DNA of 64,000 nucleotides from the NCBI GenBank assembly GCA_023957125.1, contig JAMLHL010000001.1:62001-126000 (forward strand). Reading direction: 5' to 3'. A program made the position numbers and the translations under genes. Positions 35,722 to 44,570 of this stretch are shown piece after piece. The stretch's first letter is position 1. Each line of letters begins with the position of its first letter. Below the pieces are notes generated by a model, which did not search any database, was not told where the DNA came from, and saw only the letters and a list, made by a program, of their open reading frames with translations. This DNA comes from Chitinophagaceae bacterium. GTDB lineage: Bacteria; Bacteroidota; Bacteroidia; Chitinophagales; Chitinophagaceae.

Positions 35722-37041
35722 ATGCTGTATTATTTATTTGAATGGCTTAAAAATGAGGGGGTAAAGTTTCCCGGTAGCGGGCTGATGCAGTTCATTACTT
35801 TCAGGGTATTGTTAGCGGTGCTCCTGTCGCTGCTGATCTCTACCGTATATGGTAAGCATATCATCAACCTGCTCAAAAAGAAACAGATCGGCGAAAGCGT
35901 ACGCGACCTCGGGCTGCAGGGAGAACAGCAGAAGAAAGGCACGCCAACAATGGGCGGGATCATTATCTTAATGGCTATTCTGGTACCCACACTGCTGCTT
36001 GCCGATCTTAACAAGGTATATATTCACCTTATGCTGCTGTGCACGGTATGGCTTGGTTTTATCGGCTTCATGGATGATTACCTGAAACTGAAAGCCAGGA
36101 AAGCCGCGCAGGCCAGGGGTGAAAGCTACAAGAAGAAAGACAGCGACGGACTGGCAGGAATGACAAAAATTTTCGGGCAGGTAGGACTGGGCATTATCAT
36201 CGGCGCCACACTGTACTTCAACGACCGGGTGGTAGTATGGCGCGAATATTACAGCCCTGAAATCACAAACCTGAGGGCAGACTTTTTAAAGAAAGGAGAA
36301 AAAAAGGTGGGAGACACCATTGTTACCATGGAAGGAAAAGAACACCGGTTTGCAGTGGTTAAAACGCCCATCACCACCATTCCCTTCGTCAAAAGTCATG
36401 AATTTAATTATAGCCGGCTCATTAGCTGGATCAGTACGGGAGCCGATAAATATACCTGGCTCATTTATATCATAGCGGTCACTTTTATTATTACCGCAGT
36501 ATCCAATGGCGCCAATATCACCGACGGACTGGATGGTCTTGCAGCGGGAGTAAGCGCACTGATCGGGGTTTGCCTGGGAATATTTATATATGTAAGTGGC
36601 AGCACACGGCTCGCCGAATACCTGAATATCATGTACATCCCCAACCTGGGAGAGCTTTCCGTTTTTGTAGGTGCATTTGTAGGGGGGTGCATCGGCTTCT
36701 TATGGTACAACGCTTACCCCGCCCAGGTATTTATGGGCGACACGGGCAGTCTTGCACTGGGCGGCATCATCGCCTCACTATCCATTATCGTACGGAAAGA
36801 ATTACTGATCCCTATTTTTTGCGGGGTGTTCCTGGTAGAAAACCTGAGCGTAATGCTACAGGTAAGCTATTTTAAATACACCAAAAGAAAGTATGGGGAG
36901 GGAAGGCGGATATTCCTAATAAGCCCGCTCCATCATCATTATCAGAAACTGGGATATCATGAAAGTAAGATCGCGGTAAGGTTCTGGATCGTTACGGTAT
37001 TGTGTGTTTTGTTTGCGCTGACCACTTTTAAAATGAGATAA
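35722..37041 (+). CDS. mraY: Phospho-N-acetylmuramoyl-pentapeptide-transferase MraY
   Basis: A 439-residue polytopic enzyme that moves phospho-MurNAc-pentapeptide onto undecaprenyl phosphate to form lipid I. Signatures are GTPTMGGIIIL, FIGFMDDYLKL, NGANITDGLDGLAAG, FMGDTGSLALGG and the final LISPLHHHYQKLGYHESKIAVRFW. About ten helices are visible. A hydrophilic insert of roughly 75 residues (from about 165 to 240) makes it longer than the E. coli protein (360), as in other Bacteroidota. Confidence 0.97.
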   Translation: MLYYLFEWLKNEGVKFPGSGLMQFITFRVLLAVLLSLLISTVYGKHIINLLKKKQIGESVRDLGLQGEQQKKGTPTMGGIIILMAILVPTLLLADLNKVYIHLMLLCTVWLGFIGFMDDYLKLKARKAAQARGESYKKKDSDGLAGMTKIFGQVGLGIIIGATLYFNDRVVVWREYYSPEITNLRADFLKKGEKKVGDTIVTMEGKEHRFAVVKTPITTIPFVKSHEFNYSRLISWISTGADKYTWLIYIIAVTFIITAVSNGANITDGLDGLAAGVSALIGVCLGIFIYVSGSTRLAEYLNIMYIPNLGELSVFVGAFVGGCIGFLWYNAYPAQVFMGDTGSLALGGIIASLSIIVRKELLIPIFCGVFLVENLSVMLQVSYFKYTKRKYGEGRRIFLISPLHHHYQKLGYHESKIAVRFWIVTVLCVLFALTTFKMR

Positions 37042-37072
37042 CAAAAAAAGATGAAATAATAATTGACGAAGG

Positions 37073-38413
37073 ATGGCTAAAAGAATGGTCATATTAGGGG
37101 GAGGCGAAAGCGGCGTCGGAGCAGCTATCCTTTGCCGGAAACTGCAGTACGATGTATTTGTATCGGACAGCGGCGCTATTGCAGACCGCTATAAGAACGA
37201 ATTAAAGCAATTAGATATTGCGTTTGAAGAAGGGAATCACACCAGTGAAAAAATATTAACTGCGGATGAGATAATAAAGAGTCCGGGAATACCGGAAAAA
37301 AATGAATGGATAAAAAAGATCAGGGCAAAAAACATCCCGGTCATCAGTGAAATTGAGCTGGCCTACCGCCACAGAGGAGAAAGCAGGATAATCGCCATCA
37401 CGGGTAGTAATGGAAAGAGCACCACCACCGCATTAACCGGCCATATTTGTAAAACAGGTGGAAAGGACTGCGCCGTGGTAGGCAATATCGGTTATTCCTT
37501 TGCCCGGCAGATAGCGCTGGACCCCAAGCCGCTGTATGCCGTGGAGGTCAGCAGCTTCCAGTTAGACGACATTGTAACGTTTAACGCGGATATAGCCATC
37601 TTGCTGAATATCACGGAAGACCACCTGGACCGTTATGATTACAAATTTGAAAACTATATCCGTTCCAAATTCAATATCATTAAAAATCAAACCAGCAAAG
37701 ACCACTTTATTTATTGTGCAGACGATCCGGTGATAACAGAGTATCTGAAAACAAAACCATTAATTTCTAACCCATTGCCATTTACCATGTTACACGAACT
37801 ACCAAAAGGCGCTTTTGTGAATGAAAATAATATGACCATACGCGTGGACGACGAGGAGTTTGTAATGAGCGTTCTCGACTTTGCGATCAAAGGAAAGCAT
37901 AATCAATGCAATACCATGGCGGCGGGCCTGGCCGGAATGACCATCGGTATCAGGAAGGAAAAGATCCGGGAAGCCGTTGAAACATTCGAAAGCCTGGAAC
38001 ACCGGATGGAAAAAGTGCTGAAGGTACGGGGGGTTGAATTCATCAACGATAGCAAGGCTACCAATGTCAACAGCACCTGGTATGCGCTGGAGAATATGAC
38101 CCGGCCGGTGATCCTTATTCTTGGCGGCGTTGATAAAGGAAACGATTACAGCACCCTGATGGACCTGGTTAAGGAAAAAGTGAAGGGCATTGTGTGTATG
38201 GGAATTGACAACCGGAAGATACACGAAGCTTTTGGCAGGGAAGTAAATGTAATGATCAACACCACCAGCGCTAAAGAGGCGGTACAGGCGGCATTCCGGA
38301 TCGCTGACAAAGGCGATGTGGTTTTGCTCAGCCCGGCCTGTTCCAGTTTCGATCTGTTTAAAAATTATGAAGACCGCGGCAGGCAATTCAAGAAAGCGGT
38401 AAAAGAACTTTAA
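37073..38413 (+). CDS. murD: UDP-N-acetylmuramoylalanine-D-glutamate ligase MurD
   Basis: A 446-residue Mur ligase. The N-terminal Rossmann start is VILGGGESGVGAAIL, the ATP loop is AITGSNGKSTTTALTGH, followed by EVSSFQLDDI, NITEDHLDRY, FINDSKATNVNSTWYAL and LILGGVDKGNDYSTL. It adds D-Glu to UDP-MurNAc-L-Ala. It is 31 nt after mraY and 55 nt before ftsW. The gap to ftsW is filled by CAAATCT-type repeats. Confidence 0.97.
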   Translation: MAKRMVILGGGESGVGAAILCRKLQYDVFVSDSGAIADRYKNELKQLDIAFEEGNHTSEKILTADEIIKSPGIPEKNEWIKKIRAKNIPVISEIELAYRHRGESRIIAITGSNGKSTTTALTGHICKTGGKDCAVVGNIGYSFARQIALDPKPLYAVEVSSFQLDDIVTFNADIAILLNITEDHLDRYDYKFENYIRSKFNIIKNQTSKDHFIYCADDPVITEYLKTKPLISNPLPFTMLHELPKGAFVNENNMTIRVDDEEFVMSVLDFAIKGKHNQCNTMAAGLAGMTIGIRKEKIREAVETFESLEHRMEKVLKVRGVEFINDSKATNVNSTWYALENMTRPVILILGGVDKGNDYSTLMDLVKEKVKGIVCMGIDNRKIHEAFGREVNVMINTTSAKEAVQAAFRIADKGDVVLLSPACSSFDLFKNYEDRGRQFKKAVKEL

Positions 38414-38422
38414 AAATCAGCC

Positions 38423-38463
38423 ATCTCAAATAATATCAAATCTCAAATTTTAAATCTCAAATC
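38423..38463 (+). repeat. CAAATCT-type tract between murD and ftsW
   Basis: Four to five CTCAAAT/TCAAATCT units fill nearly the whole murD-ftsW gap and end 5 nt before the ftsW ATG. The orientation relative to the start matches the tracts at 15008-15040 and 60797-60818. Confidence 0.75.
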
Positions 38464-38468
38464 AATCC

Positions 38469-39668
38469 ATGCAGGGGATCATCAACAGAACAAAAGGCGA
38501 CAGGGTCATATGGGTGGCGGTAGTGCTGCTTACCCTGGTGAGCATGTTGGTGATATACAGCAGTACCGGCACGCTCGCTTACCGGCTTTCCCGCAGCGCC
38601 GAATCCTACCTGTTCAAGCAACTGGCCCTGTCCGTTATCGGATTGCTGATCATCTATTTTGCTCATCGTATTAATTACACGCTGTACTCGCGCACCGCAT
38701 TGATATTATTCCTGATCTCCATTCCATTGCTGATATACACGCTCTTTTTCGGAACCGAAATAAATGAAGGGACACGTTGGATCAGGCTGCCCATAATCAA
38801 TCTGACATTCCAGACTTCCGACCTGGCAAAATTAGCGCTGTTCATGTACCTGTCGAGGCAACTCAGCCGGTCACAAAACAGGATCAAAGATTTCAAACAA
38901 GGGTTCCTTCCGCTAATTATCCCGGTAGGGATCATTTGCGTTTTAATAGCGCCGGCCAATTTATCCACGGCTCTGCTGATTGGCGCTACCAGCCTGCTGC
39001 TGATGTTCATCGGGCGGGTAAATATGAAACACATTGCCGCTACCATCGCGCTGGCCCTGATCCCGCTCCTCATCCTGATCAGCATAGCTTTCCTCAGCTA
39101 TAATAAGGAAGAGCATCACACCAAAGATATACCGTCCGTTATGAGTATCGGCCGGATACCTACCTGGATCAAACGTATCCAGGATTTTGTGTATGCCGAT
39201 AAAATAGAATCGTCCTACCAGGTGCAACAGGCCAAAATTGCTATCGCCAAAGGTGGATGGCTGGGACTTGGCCCGGGAAACAGTGAGCAAAGAAATTTTC
39301 TGCCTCATCCCTACAGCGATTTTATTTACGCAATCATTATAGAAGAATATGGTTTAACAGGAGGAATATTGATCCTCTTTCTATACCTGCTCTTCCTGTT
39401 CAGAAGCATTAGGATTTTTAAGAAATGTCCATATGCTTTTGGTGCGTTTCTTGCATTAGCGCTGAGTTTTACACTGGTTATCCAGGCTTTGGTAAATATG
39501 GCCGTAAACGTGAACCTGTTTCCGGTAACCGGGGTGCCTTTACCGTTAGTGAGTATGGGCGGCAGCAGTTTCCTGTTTACCTGCATGTCTATCGGCATCA
39601 TTCTCAGTGTGGCCAGGAACGCGGAAAAAATGGAGGGGAAAGCGATTGGCGGGGAAGTATCATTATAA
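38469..39668 (+). CDS. ftsW: Peptidoglycan glycosyltransferase FtsW
   Basis: A 399-residue SEDS-family membrane protein with about ten helices. Conserved segments are VSMLVIYSSTGTLAYR, GTEINEGTRWIRL, FQTSDLAKLALFMYLSR, KGGWLGLGPGNSEQRNFLPHPYSDFIYAIIIEEYG, and NLFPVTGVPLPLVSMGGSS. It polymerises lipid II at the septum with the FtsI-type enzyme. It lies 17 nt before murG. Its translation start directly follows the repeat tract. Confidence 0.96.
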   Translation: MQGIINRTKGDRVIWVAVVLLTLVSMLVIYSSTGTLAYRLSRSAESYLFKQLALSVIGLLIIYFAHRINYTLYSRTALILFLISIPLLIYTLFFGTEINEGTRWIRLPIINLTFQTSDLAKLALFMYLSRQLSRSQNRIKDFKQGFLPLIIPVGIICVLIAPANLSTALLIGATSLLLMFIGRVNMKHIAATIALALIPLLILISIAFLSYNKEEHHTKDIPSVMSIGRIPTWIKRIQDFVYADKIESSYQVQQAKIAIAKGGWLGLGPGNSEQRNFLPHPYSDFIYAIIIEEYGLTGGILILFLYLLFLFRSIRIFKKCPYAFGAFLALALSFTLVIQALVNMAVNVNLFPVTGVPLPLVSMGGSSFLFTCMSIGIILSVARNAEKMEGKAIGGEVSL

Positions 39669-39685
39669 ACCGGAAATAAAAAATA

Positions 39686-40774
39686 TTGGCAAAAAAAATA
39701 ATCATAGCAGGCGGAGGAACGGGAGGACATATTTTTCCTGCTATCGCTATTGCCAATGCCTTAAAAAAAGAAGACCCGTTTGTGCAACTGCTGTTTGTAG
39801 GCGCCAAAGGAAAAATGGAGATGGAAAAGGTGCCCCGGGCGGGTTATGAAATTAAAGGATTGGATATTGCAGGATTCAATCGCAGTTCTTTGATCCGGAA
39901 TATCGGGCTTCCCTTAAAACTGGTTAAAAGTTTTTTACAGGTCAGGAAAATAATCCGTGGGTTCCGGCCGGATGCCGTAGTTGGGGTTGGTGGATACTCC
40001 AGCTATCCGGTATTGCGGTTCGCCCAACTCAAAGGGATACCCACGTTTATCCACGAAGCCAATTCTTTTGCCGGAAAAACAAACATCCTGCTGGGTAAGA
40101 AAGCCGCTAAGATTTTTACCGGAACAGATGGGATGGAAAAATTTTTTCCTGCCGAAAAAATACGGGTAACCGGGAACCCTGTGCGGGAAGCCATTGTGAA
40201 CACCCGGATAAGCAGAGAGGAAGCGCTGCGTACTTTTGGTTTGGAAGCCGGTAAGAAAACCATTCTAATTACCGGGGGCAGCCTTGGCGCCAGGTCTATC
40301 AATGAAGCGATTGCTTTACATTTAGAAGATTTTGAAAAACACAACCTGCAACTGATCTGGCAAACCGGGAAGCCGTTTGCCGGGGAAGCAAAAAAACGCA
40401 CGGAGGGAAAGGGTCACATATGGACCCATGATTTCATCAATAAGATGGAAAATGCCTATGCAGCTTCGGATATCGTGATATCACGCTCCGGGGCAATGTC
40501 GGTAGCGGAGCTTTGCGTGGCAGGGCGGGCAGTAATATTCGTGCCCTACCCTTACGCGGCGGAGGATCACCAATTGGTAAATGCAAGCCGGTTGGTAGAG
40601 AAGCAGGCGGCGCTGATGGTTAAAGACAACGAAGCCGCCAGCACCCTCGCCGATCGTGCTATCGCACTGGCTTTGGACGATGCGAAAAGAGAAGGACTCA
40701 GTACCAATATTGAAAAACTAAAAATAACGGATGCAGACAAAGTCATTGCCGGTGAAATAATGAAAACGATCTGA
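39686..40774 (+). CDS. murG: UDP-GlcNAc:lipid I N-acetylglucosaminyltransferase MurG
   Basis: A 362-residue GT28 enzyme that makes lipid II. Signatures are IIIAGGGTGGHIFPAIAIA, VGVGGYSSYPVL, HEANSFAGKTN, TGGSLGARSINE, and SRSGAMSVAELCVAGRAVIFVPYPYAAEDHQ. The start is TTG (M)AKKIIIAGGG, since no ATG lies at a sensible point upstream. It sits between ftsW and murC with gaps of 17 and 24 nt. Confidence 0.96.
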   Translation: MAKKIIIAGGGTGGHIFPAIAIANALKKEDPFVQLLFVGAKGKMEMEKVPRAGYEIKGLDIAGFNRSSLIRNIGLPLKLVKSFLQVRKIIRGFRPDAVVGVGGYSSYPVLRFAQLKGIPTFIHEANSFAGKTNILLGKKAAKIFTGTDGMEKFFPAEKIRVTGNPVREAIVNTRISREEALRTFGLEAGKKTILITGGSLGARSINEAIALHLEDFEKHNLQLIWQTGKPFAGEAKKRTEGKGHIWTHDFINKMENAYAASDIVISRSGAMSVAELCVAGRAVIFVPYPYAAEDHQLVNASRLVEKQAALMVKDNEAASTLADRAIALALDDAKREGLSTNIEKLKITDADKVIAGEIMKTI

Positions 40775-40798
40775 AAACAGGGAGCGAGTAAGGAATAT

Positions 40799-42187
40799 AT
40801 GAAAACATTAGACGACATAAAAGAAGTTTATTTTATTGGGATCGGAGGGATAGGTATGAGCGCGCTCGCCCGTTACTTTAAAACGAAAGGCAAAAAGGTG
40901 AGCGGGTACGACAGAACGGAAACAGCTCTTACCCAACAACTGGTTAACGAGGGCATAGCCGTCCATTATGAAGACGATGAAAAACACCTGTCCGGAGAAA
41001 CAGACCTGGTGGTATACACTCCTGCTATCCCGGCGGATCACAAAGAACTGGCCTATTACCGGCGCAACCGCTTTACGCTTGTAAAACGAAGCGATGTGCT
41101 GGGCGAGATCACCAAAAGTTCTTTTAATATTTGTATTGCAGGTACGCATGGCAAAACCACCATAACCACCATGACCGCCCATCTGCTGCGCCATTCGGGG
41201 TATGGTTGCACGGCCTTTCTGGGTGGCATCGCGGCTAATTACGACAGCAATTTCTGGAGCAGCGATAATAACGTGGTGGTAGCTGAAGCAGATGAATACG
41301 ACCGGAGCTTTTTAAAACTCCATCCCGATATTGCAGTGATCAGCGCAATGGATGCCGACCACCTGGATATATACGGAACCAAAGAACAGGTGGAGCAGGC
41401 CTTTATTGATTTCACAGGCAATATAAAAGCCGGCGGATCCCTGATCAGCAAACGGGGTTTACAAAGGGGTTCTGCGCTCAAAGCGGATCATCATTTTACC
41501 TATAGCCTCCATGATCCGGACGCCGATGCCTTCGCGACGAACATTGTAAACCGGCTGGGCGGGTATGAATTTGATGCCACCGTAAAAAATGAGCAGTTAA
41601 AGGCAGTGAAGCTGAATATGGGCGGCTTGCATAATGTAGAAAATGCGGTAGCGACGATCAGTGTTGCAAAATTGCTGGGGATAGCGGATGAGCAAATCAA
41701 AGCGGCGCTTGCTGCATTTAAAGGAGTAAAGCGGCGGTTTGAATACATCATCCCCCCATCGCCGGAAAATGCGACTGTTTATATTGATGATTATGCTCAT
41801 CATCCGGCTGAGCTGCAGGCGGTGATAACAGGCGCCAAACAATTGTTTGCCGATAAAAAATGCACGATCATTTTTCAGCCGCACCTGTATAGCCGGACCA
41901 GAGATTTTGCCAAAGCTTTCGCAGATAGTCTTGATCATGCTGATGAAGTGGTTTTGCTGCCGGTATATCCTGCAAGAGAACTGCCTCTGCCGGGCGTAAC
42001 CAGTGAACTGATATTCAATAAAATGAAAAACGAACAAAAATACCTGATGCATGAAGAGGAAGCGCTTCAGTGGATCAAACAGAGAAAGGATGAAAAAAAA
42101 TTGGATCTCCTGGTAACAGCAGGAGCCGGAAATATTGACCGGTTGGTATTGCCCATAAAAAAAATACTGGATGGGCAAACACAATAG
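40799..42187 (+). CDS. murC: UDP-N-acetylmuramate-L-alanine ligase MurC
   Basis: A 462-residue Mur ligase. It begins with FIGIGGIGMSALARYF, and has the ATP loop AGTHGKTTITTMTAHLL, AEADEYDRSF, SAMDADHLDIYG, YIDDYAHHPAEL and FQPHLYSRTRDF. It adds L-Ala to UDP-MurNAc, the first peptide step. It is 26 nt before ftsQ, in the usual dcw order. Confidence 0.97.
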   Translation: MKTLDDIKEVYFIGIGGIGMSALARYFKTKGKKVSGYDRTETALTQQLVNEGIAVHYEDDEKHLSGETDLVVYTPAIPADHKELAYYRRNRFTLVKRSDVLGEITKSSFNICIAGTHGKTTITTMTAHLLRHSGYGCTAFLGGIAANYDSNFWSSDNNVVVAEADEYDRSFLKLHPDIAVISAMDADHLDIYGTKEQVEQAFIDFTGNIKAGGSLISKRGLQRGSALKADHHFTYSLHDPDADAFATNIVNRLGGYEFDATVKNEQLKAVKLNMGGLHNVENAVATISVAKLLGIADEQIKAALAAFKGVKRRFEYIIPPSPENATVYIDDYAHHPAELQAVITGAKQLFADKKCTIIFQPHLYSRTRDFAKAFADSLDHADEVVLLPVYPARELPLPGVTSELIFNKMKNEQKYLMHEEEALQWIKQRKDEKKLDLLVTAGAGNIDRLVLPIKKILDGQTQ

Positions 42188-42213
42188 AAAAAAAGAAGAA
42201 TAACTATTTACGC

Positions 42214-43053
42214 ATGTCACTAAGCAGAAGAAAAACAGGAAAGTTCATTGCTGCCACTTTGTGGGTCAGTATAGGGGCGGGCCTTGTCTTACTGCTATTA
42301 GCCGCTATCCGGATACGGGAAAACAAGATATGTAACGGGCTGGAAATAGAAATTATAGGAGCAGGAAATAATCTTTTCGCCGATAAAAACGACGTCAGGG
42401 GAATGCTCCTGCACATGATGCCCGCTATTGAAGGCACTCCGGTGGCCGCTTTTGATCTGCACCGGATGGAGCAAACCCTCCTGAGCAACGTCTGGATCGG
42501 GGAAGCTCAACTGTTTTTTGACAATAATGAAACGTTGCGGGTGAGAATAAAAGAGCGGGAGCCTGTGGCAAGAATATTTACACCCGGTGGCAGGAGCTAT
42601 TATATAGATAAGGAAATGCGCCGTCTTCCCCTGAGCAGCCGGTTTTCCGCCAACGTGCCTGTTTTCACGCATTGCCCGCTGGATAACAGGAAATGGAACG
42701 AGGCAGACAGTTCATTACTGCAACAGGTAACCTCCATCAGCGCCTTCATAGCAGCCGATAAATTTTGGATGGCGCAGATTGAGCAGATCAATTATTCGGA
42801 TGACCGGGGCTTTGAAATGTACCCGCAAATAGGAGAACATGTTGTTGTGCTGGGCGACGGTTACAACCTGAGGCAGAAATTTGATAAACTATACGCCTTT
42901 TATAAAGAGGTGTTGGCAAAAGTAGGATGGAATACCTATTCCATTATTAATGTGCAGTTTAAGGGACAAGTGGTGGCTACCAGGAAAGAACCGGCACGAA
43001 ATATTATTACGCAGGATACAATACATACAATTAACAGTTACGCATCACAATAA
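42214..43053 (+). CDS. ftsQ: Cell-division protein FtsQ
   Basis: A 279-residue bitopic protein: a short basic cytoplasmic N-terminus (SLSRRKTGK), one transmembrane helix (about residues 12-33, LWVSIGAGLVLLLLAAIRI), a POTRA-type segment (IEIIGAGNNLFADKNDVRGML) and a beta-rich FtsQ domain (LFFDNNETLRVRIKEREPVARIF). It scaffolds FtsB/FtsL at the division site. The identification combines these features with its place between murC and ftsA, since FtsQ sequences diverge strongly in Bacteroidota. Confidence 0.9.
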   Translation: MSLSRRKTGKFIAATLWVSIGAGLVLLLLAAIRIRENKICNGLEIEIIGAGNNLFADKNDVRGMLLHMMPAIEGTPVAAFDLHRMEQTLLSNVWIGEAQLFFDNNETLRVRIKEREPVARIFTPGGRSYYIDKEMRRLPLSSRFSANVPVFTHCPLDNRKWNEADSSLLQQVTSISAFIAADKFWMAQIEQINYSDDRGFEMYPQIGEHVVVLGDGYNLRQKFDKLYAFYKEVLAKVGWNTYSIINVQFKGQVVATRKEPARNIITQDTIHTINSYASQ

Positions 43054-43063
43054 ACGAACTACC

Positions 43064-44440
43064 ATGAATACTGAACAACCCATTATTGTTGGACTGGACA
43101 TCGGAACGACCAAAATAGCCGCCATCGCGGGACGAAAAAATGAATTCGGGAAACTGGAAATACTCGGCTTTGGGCGCGCCGGCAGCAATGGCGTGCAACA
43201 TGGTATGGTGTTGAACATAGACCAGACGATCAAAGCTATCCAGATGGCCTTGGAAAATTGCTATGCCTCCAATCCCGATCTTGAGATCAATGAAGTGTAT
43301 GTAGGCATTGCCGGCCACCATATCAAAAGTTTACAAACCAGGGGCGATATCGTGCGGCAGAACACCGACGAAGAGATATCTCAAAGCGAAGTGGATCACC
43401 TGGTAGATAACCAATACAAAACCTATATCCCCGCGGGAGATCAAATTATAGATGTCATACCTCAGGAGTTTACCGTAGATAACTTCCAGAATATTACCAA
43501 TCCTATCGGCTACAGCGGGGTAAAAGTAGGCGCCAATTTCCATATCATCACCGGCGACAGGAACGCCATCCGGAATATCAACCGGAGCGTGGAAAAATCT
43601 TCATTGAAAGTAAAAGACCTGGTGCTGCAGCCCCTGGCCTCCGCAGCCGCGGTAATGTGTGAACAGGACCTGGAAGCGGGAGTGGTGATCGTGGATATTG
43701 GCGGAGGAACAACAGATCTGGCCGTTTTTTACGAAGGTATTCTGAAGCATACCGCTGTTATTCCATTTGGAGGCGAAAATATCACCCACGATATCAAAAC
43801 CGGGCTGGGTGTATTAAAATCACAGGCCGAACAAATGAAGGTTCAATTTGGAAGCGCGCTGGCAGATGAGGCCAAAAGTAATGCCTACATTACCATTCCA
43901 GGGCTTCGCGGTATGTCGCCCAAGGAGATCAGCGTTAAAAACCTGGCAGGTATTATACAGGCGAGGATGAGTGAAATTCTGGATTTTGTTTCCTACCACC
44001 TGAAACAGGTAGGACTGGATAATAAGATGCTCAACGGCGGGATCATCCTTACCGGCGGCGGTGCACAACTGAAACACCTGATACAGCTTGCCGAATACAT
44101 CACCGGGTTGGATGCCCGTATCGGGTTTCCCAACGAGCATCTCGCATCCGGGCACATGGAAGAACTTGCCAAACCAATGTATTCCACTTGTATAGGACTG
44201 ATCTTAAAAGGATACAACGTATATGAAAACAACCTGGATAAAGAGAAATCCAACTTAAACCGGGGCAATGCAACGGATGAAAAAGAAGATGAACCTGCCG
44301 GTCGTAAAATGAAACCGAACGGAAAAGGAGTAGGGCGTGAAAAAATGAAAAAGCGGAATAAAAGCCTCAAGGACTTTATGGATTCCATTAAAGGCGGATT
44401 GATTGAATTATTCAAGGAAGAGGGCGATGAGCAACTGTAG
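43064..44440 (+). CDS. ftsA: Cell-division actin-like protein FtsA
   Basis: A 458-residue FtsA when started at MNTEQPIIVGLDIGTTKIA (43064); the frame is open further upstream inside ftsQ. Actin-fold motifs are VGLDIGTTKIAAIAG, VVIVDIGGGTTDLAVF and GIILTGGGAQLKHL. It anchors FtsZ to the membrane. The C-terminal tail is long and charged, and its end (KSLKDFMDSIKGGLIELFKE) is a likely amphipathic membrane-binding helix. It follows ftsQ by 10 nt. Confidence 0.96.
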   Translation: MNTEQPIIVGLDIGTTKIAAIAGRKNEFGKLEILGFGRAGSNGVQHGMVLNIDQTIKAIQMALENCYASNPDLEINEVYVGIAGHHIKSLQTRGDIVRQNTDEEISQSEVDHLVDNQYKTYIPAGDQIIDVIPQEFTVDNFQNITNPIGYSGVKVGANFHIITGDRNAIRNINRSVEKSSLKVKDLVLQPLASAAAVMCEQDLEAGVVIVDIGGGTTDLAVFYEGILKHTAVIPFGGENITHDIKTGLGVLKSQAEQMKVQFGSALADEAKSNAYITIPGLRGMSPKEISVKNLAGIIQARMSEILDFVSYHLKQVGLDNKMLNGGIILTGGGAQLKHLIQLAEYITGLDARIGFPNEHLASGHMEELAKPMYSTCIGLILKGYNVYENNLDKEKSNLNRGNATDEKEDEPAGRKMKPNGKGVGREKMKKRNKSLKDFMDSIKGGLIELFKEEGDEQL

Positions 44441-44570
44441 GCACGGCATTTGAATTTAATTATGAACGCATTGAACAATACAAGATTGTTAATTTTTCTT
44501 AATACTGATACCCATTATTTCATCAAGTCTTGTTAAGCAAAAAGCCGGCAAGACCAAATTAACCGTAATC

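Noticed and set aside
44474..44500. Terminator between ftsA and ftsZ (AACAAT/ATTGTT then AATTTTTCTT)
   Set aside because: The 6-bp stem is almost all A/T and the T-run is interrupted. I mention it under ftsZ but do not call a terminator.
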